This document shows positions 35,240 to 43,076 of a DNA stretch of 64,000 bases, piece after piece (the first letter of the stretch is position 1; each line of letters begins with the position of its first letter). The stretch comes from an uncultured Dorea sp. (GTDB taxonomy: Bacteria; Bacillota; Clostridia; Lachnospirales; Lachnospiraceae). The notes under the pieces are model-generated. The model was not told the DNA's origin and ran no database searches. It saw only the letters and a program-made list of their open reading frames with translations. The position numbers and the translations under genes were made by a program. The stretch spans positions 39,303 to 103,302 of the forward strand of contig CAJUMF010000011.1 in NCBI GenBank assembly GCA_910586965.1, written 5' to 3'.

Positions 35240-37123
35240 ATGAAGAATCTTTTTCAGTTTAATTATTTTTCCAGGAATAATATGAAACGGCAGCTTATTA
35301 CTTTGTTTATTTGTGCGATTATTATTCCGGTACTTTGTATCAGTGCCATACTTGGTTTCATGATATATAAGAGGACGATTTCGCATTATGAGGATCTGGC
35401 GGCCTCGCAGAGTAAGCTGGTGCATTCTACCATTGTGTCCACGTCCATTTACCTGCATTCTACTTATGAGTCTGTCATTGACAGTTCTAAGCTGCAGCAG
35501 CTTCTCTGCACGGAGGACCCTGCTTTTGACTCTGTGGCGGCTACGGCGGAGCTGACTGCTCTTTTTGACAAGACTTTGACTAATACGGCTATGCTCACCA
35601 CCCTTCAGCTCTATGTGCCGGAAAGGCTTATGGGGAATGTGGAGTCCAACCAGTACATCCTGCCGTTTACCGGGGAGACTTCCCATTCCCGCTGGTACAA
35701 AAAAGCCCGAAAAATATCCGGGAACTTCTGGATCAGTGACATCCGCACCGGGCAGAACGATGTCAATTACTGGGAGCTCCACTACTGCTGCCGCATTCCC
35801 GTTCCCCAGAAGAACGATTACGCGGTGCTGGTGATGTCCGTCTCCAACGATTACCTGAGAAACCTCATCTCCAATGAGAATTATCAGATTTACATCAATG
35901 TAAACGACGAGCCGGTCTTTATAAGCTCTGACCGCGCCTACGCCGGTGAGGAATTTCCCCTCGGCCTTGAGCGGGAACCCTCCGGCTCACGCACCGGAAC
36001 TTTCACACTGTTTGGCGAAAAGGTCATCGGCTCCCTCAAAACGGTCAATCTCTACCACTCCGAGGATACGCTGCATATCTTTGTTTCGGATAGGAATGCC
36101 CGGAGAACCACACAGCAGCTCCTTTTTATCTTTTTGCTGATCACGATGCTTGCCCTGCTGATCTCGGCAGTCATCATCTCCCTGTACGCGACCTACTTCA
36201 GCGGGCGCATCAACACGCTGCGCCTCGCCATGTCCAGGGTCAGCAACAATAATTATGACATCGTGGATACTATCCGCGGCGACGATGAGCTGACCGCCAC
36301 CTTCCGGGACATGAAAGTCATGGTGGAAAAGCTTAAGAGCGCCGAGGCGGAGATTTACCAGGCTCAAATCCGCCAGCAGACCATCGAGAACCAGCAGCAG
36401 CAGATGGAGCTTAAGCTTTTGGCAAACCAGATCAATCCGCATTTCCTCTATAATACGCTAGAATCTATCCGCATGAAAGCGTTCATAGAGGGCAACAGAG
36501 ACGTTGCGACAGCAATCAAGCTCCTGAGTAAATCCATGCGCTACGTCTTAAGCAACACAAGGACCACCTCCACGACCCTTGAGAAGGAACTTGACTACAT
36601 CAATACCTATATGGCAATCATGAAACTGCGGTTTTCCTCCCGCATCGATTACGACATTTATATAGAAGAAGGGCTTGCACGCTCCGGATACCGTATCCTC
36701 CCCCTTCTCCTGCAGCCAATCATTGAAAATGCCATCTCCCACGGTCTTAGGGATATGGAGGAAAATGGGCATATCATCTTGAAAATCCGCACATCAAAGG
36801 ACGGCGCGCTGCTCCATGCCCGCATCTTTGACAACGGCGCGGGCATGTCAAAAGATACGCTCAAGCATGTAAATACACACTTAAGCACCCCCCCGTCGAA
36901 GGATTCGGAGCACGGCATCGGACTTTATAATATCAACAACCGCATCCACCTCTTTTACGGGCAGGAATACGGCATTTCCATTCAAAGTAAAGAAGGCTTT
37001 GGAACCTGCGTGTCGGTTACTATACCGCTGTGCAGCACAGTGCCGGGGGAGCCCCCGGATTCTGTCCAAACCGGCGAAACATCCGTCACAAATATTCGTT
37101 ATACAAAGGAGGAAGAAGAATGA
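35240..37123 (+). CDS. Sensor histidine kinase, YesM type
   Basis: The 627-aa membrane kinase has two membrane helices (about residues 17-40 and 290-315) around a large extracellular sensor domain, then a HAMP segment and coiled coil. The His_kinase domain carries the phospho-accepting histidine in INPHFLYNTLESIRMKA and the ATP site in QPIIENAISHGL and DNGAGM. Such kinases pair with AraC-type regulators to control sugar uptake. The ATG at 35240 has GAGGGG seven bases upstream. It overlaps the next gene by four bases. Confidence 0.93.
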   Translation: MKNLFQFNYFSRNNMKRQLITLFICAIIIPVLCISAILGFMIYKRTISHYEDLAASQSKLVHSTIVSTSIYLHSTYESVIDSSKLQQLLCTEDPAFDSVAATAELTALFDKTLTNTAMLTTLQLYVPERLMGNVESNQYILPFTGETSHSRWYKKARKISGNFWISDIRTGQNDVNYWELHYCCRIPVPQKNDYAVLVMSVSNDYLRNLISNENYQIYINVNDEPVFISSDRAYAGEEFPLGLEREPSGSRTGTFTLFGEKVIGSLKTVNLYHSEDTLHIFVSDRNARRTTQQLLFIFLLITMLALLISAVIISLYATYFSGRINTLRLAMSRVSNNNYDIVDTIRGDDELTATFRDMKVMVEKLKSAEAEIYQAQIRQQTIENQQQQMELKLLANQINPHFLYNTLESIRMKAFIEGNRDVATAIKLLSKSMRYVLSNTRTTSTTLEKELDYINTYMAIMKLRFSSRIDYDIYIEEGLARSGYRILPLLLQPIIENAISHGLRDMEENGHIILKIRTSKDGALLHARIFDNGAGMSKDTLKHVNTHLSTPPSKDSEHGIGLYNINNRIHLFYGQEYGISIQSKEGFGTCVSVTIPLCSTVPGEPPDSVQTGETSVTNIRYTKEEEE

Positions 37124-38661
37124 ACGTATTTATTGCTGACGACGAACAGCTTGTGCTGGAAGGCTTAAAACAGATCATCGACTGGGAAAGCCTCGGATTC
37201 TCCATATGCGGAACTGCCATGAACGGTCAGGACGCGCTGAACAAAATCCTGTCCTTAAGGCCCGAACTTGTCCTTTTAGACATCCGTATGCTTAAGATGA
37301 ACGGCATTGAGGTAGTTAAAAATGCCATGGAGTCAGGATTTTCCGGCAAATTCATCATCTTGAGCGGACTTTCTGATTTTAAGCTGGCACAGACCGCCAT
37401 GCGCTACGGCGTTGACTTTTACCTGACCAAGCCCATCGACGAGGAGGAATTAGAGCAGTCGGTAAGCACGGTGCGGCGCATTATCGAAAAAGAGACGAAA
37501 ACCTCCCGCTCCTACTCCCAGTACCGCGACAAAGCCAGGGATAACATTTTGAGGGAAATCCTTCTCAACACCTGTAATTACCACACCCTTGACTTAAGCG
37601 ACCTGCACTTGAACTGTGACATTTACCAGGTCATCACCTACGGGAACTATAACCAGTCCGCCCTCCACCTGGCGTGGGACTTTTCCGAGCTTATGCGCGT
37701 CACCAACCAGGACAGCCAGACCTATGACATCCTGGAGATTGACCAGCGAAGGATTATCCTCTTAAAAGGGGAATTTGCCATCGAAAGGTTCAACAATCTG
37801 CTTAAGCACTATCACGCCAAGCCCCAGAAGGGGTCTCCTTTTGACTCCATCTTCCTCACCTACGGACGGCAGGTCATCCGTATCGAAGACATCCATCTGT
37901 CCTACCAGGATGTCTGCCTCCTTGAGGAGCGCCGTTTCTTCTGTATGCCCGACCAGCACGTTATCGGCTATGATGAGTTTCACGTGCATCTCGCCTCCAC
38001 CCACCTGTTTACGCAGGATTTGGCGCCGAGGTACGCGGAGTCCTTTTCCAATTACATACAGTCGCACAACCCGACGCTGATATCCGGCACCTTAAAAGAG
38101 CTGTCCGCCTATCTGTCAGGATGCACCGCGGAAATCACTGATATCAAGCATTTCCTCATTGATATCTATATCCTGGTCAAGCAGAAGATTATGCAGGTGT
38201 TCCCCCAGACAGACCTTCCTTTCCTGGCAAATGCCTCCGTCATCATCTTAATCGAGGAAAAATATTATCTCTACGAGATTATCGGGTTTCTCGGGGAGCA
38301 GTTTGAGATGTGGATGCATTCCGTCGGTTATTCCTCCGGGGAAAATGTACTCGACGAGGTACTCCACTACATCCAGAACAATTACCAGGAAAATCTGAAA
38401 CTGGAGACGCTGGCGCCTCTCTTTGGCTACAACAGCTCTTATCTGGGCAGGCTTTTTACAAAAAAGCTGGACGTAAACTTCAATGCCTACTTAGACCAGG
38501 TACGCATCGCCCGGGCAAAGGAGCTTTTGGATGACGGCTCTTTAAAGGTCTACGAGATTGCCGAACGCGTAGGCTACAGCAACGTGGATTATTTCCACCG
38601 CAAGTTCAAGAAATACGTAGGCACATCCCCTGCCGAGTACAGAAAGAAGAGGAATCCGTGA
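37120..38661 (+). CDS. Response regulator with AraC-type DNA-binding domain, YesN type
   Basis: The 513-aa protein has a receiver domain with the acidic pair at MNVFIADDEQL, the phospho-Asp in LVLLDIRMLKMNG and the lysine in FYLTKPIDEEE. A central domain of about 250 residues follows, then two AraC helix-turn-helix units at the end (YEIAERVGYSNVDYFHRKFK). It should activate nearby carbohydrate genes in response to the kinase. The ATGA overlap with the kinase and AGGAGG upstream fix the start. Confidence 0.94.
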   Translation: MNVFIADDEQLVLEGLKQIIDWESLGFSICGTAMNGQDALNKILSLRPELVLLDIRMLKMNGIEVVKNAMESGFSGKFIILSGLSDFKLAQTAMRYGVDFYLTKPIDEEELEQSVSTVRRIIEKETKTSRSYSQYRDKARDNILREILLNTCNYHTLDLSDLHLNCDIYQVITYGNYNQSALHLAWDFSELMRVTNQDSQTYDILEIDQRRIILLKGEFAIERFNNLLKHYHAKPQKGSPFDSIFLTYGRQVIRIEDIHLSYQDVCLLEERRFFCMPDQHVIGYDEFHVHLASTHLFTQDLAPRYAESFSNYIQSHNPTLISGTLKELSAYLSGCTAEITDIKHFLIDIYILVKQKIMQVFPQTDLPFLANASVIILIEEKYYLYEIIGFLGEQFEMWMHSVGYSSGENVLDEVLHYIQNNYQENLKLETLAPLFGYNSSYLGRLFTKKLDVNFNAYLDQVRIARAKELLDDGSLKVYEIAERVGYSNVDYFHRKFKKYVGTSPAEYRKKRNP

Positions 38662-38677
38662 GCTTACGGATTCCTCT
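38648..38677. terminator. Hairpin shared by the converging ends of yesN and the solute-binding gene
   Basis: Twelve-bp arms (38648-38659 and 38666-38677) with a 6-base loop. Both stop codons lie within or at the loop, and the arms code for the last residues of each protein. There is no long T-run on either strand, so termination in both directions is likely but not certain. Confidence 0.55.
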
Positions 38678-40403
38678 CTGCCACTTCTTCTCTCGCCGCC
38701 GTCTCAGCCTTCGCGTTATCAAAATCCACTTTCACCACATCGTCATACCCCAGCCCTTTCAGGGTACGTCTAAGCTCCGCCAGCATCCCGTCAAATTTCT
38801 CCGCATCCTCGAATATCATCTGCCACGAACCGTCAATCACCGCCGACTTGCACCGGCTCCGCATGGTGACGATATTGGCGTCTTCCGCCGGCGTAGAGTA
38901 ATTGGCACCAGGCGCAACCAGCAGCATATCTTTCTTTTCCAGATACTCCATGGCAGTATCCGCTCCCATCCTCTCTGTCCAGTCCTCATCAAGAGCGCAT
39001 TTATTTTCCTCGATGGTAGACGCCCAGCTCAGATAATCGTAAGGACAGCCGGTATTAGGGTCTGTCTCTGTGTGGTTGATAGTCTTAAAATTCAGGGCAG
39101 ATATCCCGCTGCCCCATGTTCCGCCTCCATACTCTTCCGGTACTTCAACCTGTGCGCCTGGAAGTGCTTTTTTTCCGAAGTCAGTCAGAACAGGCTGCCC
39201 GTCCTCCCCAAGTTCCCATGTAAGTCCTTCCGGCCCCGCCGCGCCGTTGGTCTGTCCGTTTATCTCAAAACCCTCCGGCGAATACAGCCAGTCAATAAAA
39301 TCCGCCATCCTCCGGGAATCCGCCGCCCCTGCTCCGATTGCGATAACTCTTTTCGATTCCCCCTCCGGCCAGCAGCCATAGGAGAGTATCTTCATGTCTT
39401 CCACCGCCGCCATCCGAAAGCCTTTGCCGTCCGCCCTGTTTTCCGCCGTATCAAAAGCACTCTGCCCGACCCACGGGCTGCTAAGCGTCTTCCCCGACTG
39501 GTATTTTGCTATCCAGGCATCATAATCCTGGGAGGGCGACTCCGGGTCAACAAGCCCTCTTTTATTTGCCTCACTGAGAAAGCGCAGCGCCCGGATATAG
39601 TGGGAATCCTCATCCATGATATCCTCATAATCCGAACCGTCCGCCCTGGACAGCACAAATCCCTGCTCGTCATACCTGTACATACAGGCAATCTGCTTTG
39701 CATTGTTCATCATATTGTCATCCCAGTCTTTGAACAGGGAAATGGCATAGATATCGTCAGTCCCCTCCTCCTTGCGCGCCAGGCTCTGCATCTTATCAAG
39801 GACATCCAGAAGGGCATCCAGATCATCCATCTTCGGATATCCCGCCTTTTTATAGTAATCCCAGCGGACATACACACCGAACGTGGGATCTCGCCCCTCG
39901 GAAGACACAGCGGCAGGCCGGGAGGAGATTGAGTTTGGGAATCCATAAATCCCTTCCGCCTCCACAAGCTCATTGGTCTTTTCCACCGCGGCGCCGTAAT
40001 GTTCCATAATATCCTTGCCCTTCATAAGCTCCGTGCAGTCGAGGACAAGGCCGCCCTCCACAAGCTCATTGAGCTTTCCGTTGGCAGTGTTGATAAGAAT
40101 CAAGTCACCAAGGTCGCCGGTCGCCGCCCGGGTCTGATAAAGCGTATCACCGCCGCCCGTCACATTAGGCGCGATGATATTCAGCTCCATGTTAAAACGG
40201 TCTTTGACCGCTTTCGCAAACCAGCCGCTCTGGATGCCCTGATAATTGGCAAACTCATCATAGACATCTACGGTGATGAACTCCTTGTAGCGGGATGCGC
40301 CGGACACGGTGCCTTCTTTCTCTCCCCGGGCAAAGGTACAGCCCGCCGCCAGAGAGATGAGCAGTAAGATGCAGAGCAGTATACTTGTTGGTTTCTTTCT
40401 CAT
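38664..40403 (-). CDS. Extracellular solute-binding lipoprotein (carbohydrate ABC transporter, LplA-like)
   Basis: The product is 579 aa. The lipoprotein signal ends LISLAAGC. The mature part looks like the large substrate-binding proteins that work with LplB/YtcP-type permeases: FNMELNIIAPNV, GDLILINT near the front and WLYSPEGFEINGQTNGAAGPEGLTW split over two motifs near the middle. No permease genes are in the window, so it is an orphan here. It likely binds an oligosaccharide. The ATG at 40403 has a weak AAGGGG and begins two bases after the upstream ATPase-gene stop. Confidence 0.87.
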   Translation of the reverse strand: MRKKPTSILLCILLLISLAAGCTFARGEKEGTVSGASRYKEFITVDVYDEFANYQGIQSGWFAKAVKDRFNMELNIIAPNVTGGGDTLYQTRAATGDLGDLILINTANGKLNELVEGGLVLDCTELMKGKDIMEHYGAAVEKTNELVEAEGIYGFPNSISSRPAAVSSEGRDPTFGVYVRWDYYKKAGYPKMDDLDALLDVLDKMQSLARKEEGTDDIYAISLFKDWDDNMMNNAKQIACMYRYDEQGFVLSRADGSDYEDIMDEDSHYIRALRFLSEANKRGLVDPESPSQDYDAWIAKYQSGKTLSSPWVGQSAFDTAENRADGKGFRMAAVEDMKILSYGCWPEGESKRVIAIGAGAADSRRMADFIDWLYSPEGFEINGQTNGAAGPEGLTWELGEDGQPVLTDFGKKALPGAQVEVPEEYGGGTWGSGISALNFKTINHTETDPNTGCPYDYLSWASTIEENKCALDEDWTERMGADTAMEYLEKKDMLLVAPGANYSTPAEDANIVTMRSRCKSAVIDGSWQMIFEDAEKFDGMLAELRRTLKGLGYDDVVKVDFDNAKAETAAREEVAERNP

Positions 40404-40405
40404 AA

Positions 40406-42115
40406 TCAATCCCCTTTGATCCGTTCGCCAAACCGCACCTCGCAGTCCTTCCGGAAAAATGATACCCCGTAACAGTCAATCTTCCGATATCCTTCCATAC
40501 GCAGCTCTTCCATATATTTCTTGTCATAAATCTGCTGCACCGCTTTCATTGCGTCATCTTCCAGCTCGTCAATCGAATCCGACACCTTTACTTCCAGGAC
40601 AAAAGACCTTCCTCTGAGCGACGGGCTTTTTACCACAATATCCGAGCGCCCGTTGCCCGATTCCCGGTTCGACTTCACCAGGTAATTTTCACTCTGGCTC
40701 AAGATACCGGTAAGGAATCCGTGGTAAAAGTTCTCCGCGCTGTCGTAGAAACTCATCGTGCGGAAAAGCTGTCCGTTCAGTATATCCGTCATCCTTTCCG
40801 CGTCTCCCTCTTCCATGGCACGGTACAAATCGCGGAAATCCTCCTTCTTTATCACATCCCTGAACCAGTTCAAAATCGTGGTCCGGTAGATGGTCTTCAC
40901 TTCCACATTAGGAATCCGCGCCTTTAAATGGACAGACGACTCCTTAAAATACTCGCTCTCCTTCGTCAGATACCCGGTAAAGTAGAGGAAATTCCACAGA
41001 TTTTCCCCATCACTGTGCATATCCCCGTAGGTAACCTCCTCATGCACCTGTATATCCAGCGTTCCGCCGCTTAACAGCTCTTCAATCTGCATCTTTGTCT
41101 CCCGGTCAGCCCTCATGATCAGATCCTTGACGATATCATTGGAGCTGGTATTGATCCAGTACGGGCGCGGAAATGCGTCTACATCCGAATACAGGTCATA
41201 CAGGAACTTGATCACGCTCCACGGATTATACACCTTTGTATTCCCAAACAAATATCCGTTGTACCATTCCTTCATAGTCGCAAACCGGCTCTCCACACCG
41301 TAATCCGTCATCATCTGCAAGACTTCCGGCTCCGTAAAACCGAAATGCTCGCTGTACTTTTTGTCAAGCACCGAGATAATGTTCAGATGGTTCAGCCCCG
41401 TAAAAATGCTCTCCTTCGATATCCTAAGACACCCGGTAATAACCGCAAACTGCAGATACTCATTCGTCTTTAAGCTGTGCTCGAACAAGGCGCGGATAAA
41501 ATCCACCATCTCGTCATAAAAGCCCCTGAAATATGCATTCTCCAGCGGCACATCATATTCATCTATCAGTATGACTGTATTTTTACCGGTGATTTTCCTC
41601 ATACATTTGCTGAATAATTTCAGCGAGCTGCGGACAAGCTTTGGGTCAGCCTTTTCATCCGCAACGGCAATATACTGTTCATATTCCTTTAAGGCAAGCA
41701 GCTCCCTCCCGCGCTCAACGATACTTCTGTGCCTGTCAAACTCAGACGAGATTTCCGCCTGCAGCATATAGTAAGCCGTCTCAAAATTCTCCTGTTTTGC
41801 AGATTTTAACGTCAGATTGATCACGGGGTACATGCACATCTGGCTGATATATCTCTCCCCGGCCTCCATGATCTTCATATTCCGGAACAGTTCTTTGTTC
41901 TGTTCATTTATTTCCGCATCCTGCGTGTCCTCAAAGAAATACCGGAGCATACTTAAATTCAGCGTTTTCCCGAAACGTCTCGGACGCGTGAACAGGTTCA
42001 CTTTTCCCTGCATATCCAATAACTCTTTGATAAATAACGTTTTATCCACATAATAATAATCAGATTTCACTAAATCCACAAAGTTTTCCACACCTACCGG
42101 CAATGGCTTTCTCAT
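40406..42115 (-). CDS. AAA-ATPase-like protein with C-terminal PD-(D/E)XK nuclease-like domain
   Basis: The 569-aa protein matches the common family of AAA-ATPase_like plus PDDEXK_9 proteins. The N-terminus has VDKTLFIKELL and the arginine-rich FTRPRRFGKTLNLSMLRYFF, which holds a GKT. A Walker B appears at TVILIDEYDVPLENAY. The C-terminal nuclease-like motif is GRSDIVVKSPS followed by FVLEVKV. Many genomes carry dozens of copies, and their role is not established. Its place between the solute-binding gene and DUF624 gene, unlike the sugar genes around it, suggests an insertion; the solute-binding gene starts two bases after its stop and may depend on its transcript. Confidence 0.85.
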   Translation of the reverse strand: MRKPLPVGVENFVDLVKSDYYYVDKTLFIKELLDMQGKVNLFTRPRRFGKTLNLSMLRYFFEDTQDAEINEQNKELFRNMKIMEAGERYISQMCMYPVINLTLKSAKQENFETAYYMLQAEISSEFDRHRSIVERGRELLALKEYEQYIAVADEKADPKLVRSSLKLFSKCMRKITGKNTVILIDEYDVPLENAYFRGFYDEMVDFIRALFEHSLKTNEYLQFAVITGCLRISKESIFTGLNHLNIISVLDKKYSEHFGFTEPEVLQMMTDYGVESRFATMKEWYNGYLFGNTKVYNPWSVIKFLYDLYSDVDAFPRPYWINTSSNDIVKDLIMRADRETKMQIEELLSGGTLDIQVHEEVTYGDMHSDGENLWNFLYFTGYLTKESEYFKESSVHLKARIPNVEVKTIYRTTILNWFRDVIKKEDFRDLYRAMEEGDAERMTDILNGQLFRTMSFYDSAENFYHGFLTGILSQSENYLVKSNRESGNGRSDIVVKSPSLRGRSFVLEVKVSDSIDELEDDAMKAVQQIYDKKYMEELRMEGYRKIDCYGVSFFRKDCEVRFGERIKGD

Positions 42116-42347
42116 CTTACCGCCTCCAATCTGCTGCTTTTCCCATATTATACCCTATTCCCATCCATTCCACAATCAATTATTCCCCCGCAGACCTCCT
42201 TGAAAGCCGTTTCCCGCCCTGATTCTACAAAGATGTCTAATTTTATACATAGTTTCTGTTTGCTTTTTTCCGTAGCAGGATTCCTGCCGGCGCCTCTATA
42301 ATGATATCCATAAATACTTTGATTTTTCAGAAACGGAGGTCGCCCTT

Positions 42348-43034
42348 ATGAGCAACGGCAAATTAAATCCTGTTATCGATTTTATCAACACACTATGCAG
42401 CTTTTTTGTGCTGAACCTGATCTTCCTGATCACCTGTCTCCCGGTATTCACTGTCGGGAGCGCCCTTTCTTCTCTCTATTATGTGATGGGCAGGGAGACC
42501 AAAGGCGAGTACGGCTATCTGGTACGCACCTATATCCGGGAATTTAGGCGCAATTTTAAAGACGGCAGCCTGGCTTTCCTTCTCTTTTTGATAACCGGAG
42601 GCCTGTTGGGGTTCAACCTCTTTTTCTGGCCATTCAGAGGAACGCCCGTTTCCTCCGGGATTACGGGGATTTTAGCCGCCCTTTTTCTCGTGTGGCTGAT
42701 TGTCTTCCACTATACGTTCCCGCTCATTGGGCGGTTCATCAACACACCGCTCAACTCTATCCGGAACGCGTGGGGGCTGGCTCTGCGAAATATAAAATGG
42801 ACCCTTGCCCTGCTTTTCATAGACATACTTACCGCCTGTTTCTGCCTGTTCCTTCCGCTGAATACCGTGCTGACAGCAATGTGCTCACTGGGCTTTGTAC
42901 TGATTGCTTACTTCCAGTCCTTTATCTTTAACCGGGTCTTCCTCCCCTATGAGGGCGCAAAGGACGATTCCTCCGGAAAGCAGAGCATCTTGAGGGAACA
43001 TGCGGACATGATGACCGGCACATCCCAGTTTTAG
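42348..43034 (+). CDS. DUF624 (YesL-like) membrane protein
   Basis: The 228-aa protein has about five or six membrane helices and the typical opening FINTLCSFFVLNLIFLITCL followed by PVFTVGSALSSLYYV. YesL proteins occur in carbohydrate loci beside YesM/YesN; their function is unknown, possibly tied to ABC sugar uptake. The ATG at 42348 has ACGGAGG. A TATAAT (42297-42302) lies 45 bases upstream. It precedes the GH94 gene by 42 bases. Confidence 0.88.
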   Translation: MSNGKLNPVIDFINTLCSFFVLNLIFLITCLPVFTVGSALSSLYYVMGRETKGEYGYLVRTYIREFRRNFKDGSLAFLLFLITGGLLGFNLFFWPFRGTPVSSGITGILAALFLVWLIVFHYTFPLIGRFINTPLNSIRNAWGLALRNIKWTLALLFIDILTACFCLFLPLNTVLTAMCSLGFVLIAYFQSFIFNRVFLPYEGAKDDSSGKQSILREHADMMTGTSQF

Positions 43035-43076
43035 GACGGCGTTTCATTTGTAAAAGCATAAGAAAGGATTAGATTT

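Noticed and set aside
38658..39932. Long plus-strand open frame of 424 codons
   Set aside because: It is antisense to the solute-binding lipoprotein gene, which has a signal peptide, lipobox and family motifs. The antisense product is rich in Arg, His and Pro and has no recognisable domain or ribosome site.
42201..42214. Possible CcpA (cre) site TGAAAGCCGTTTCC before the DUF624 gene
   Set aside because: It lacks the central CG in the needed place and the final A, so two key positions fail; too weak to call.
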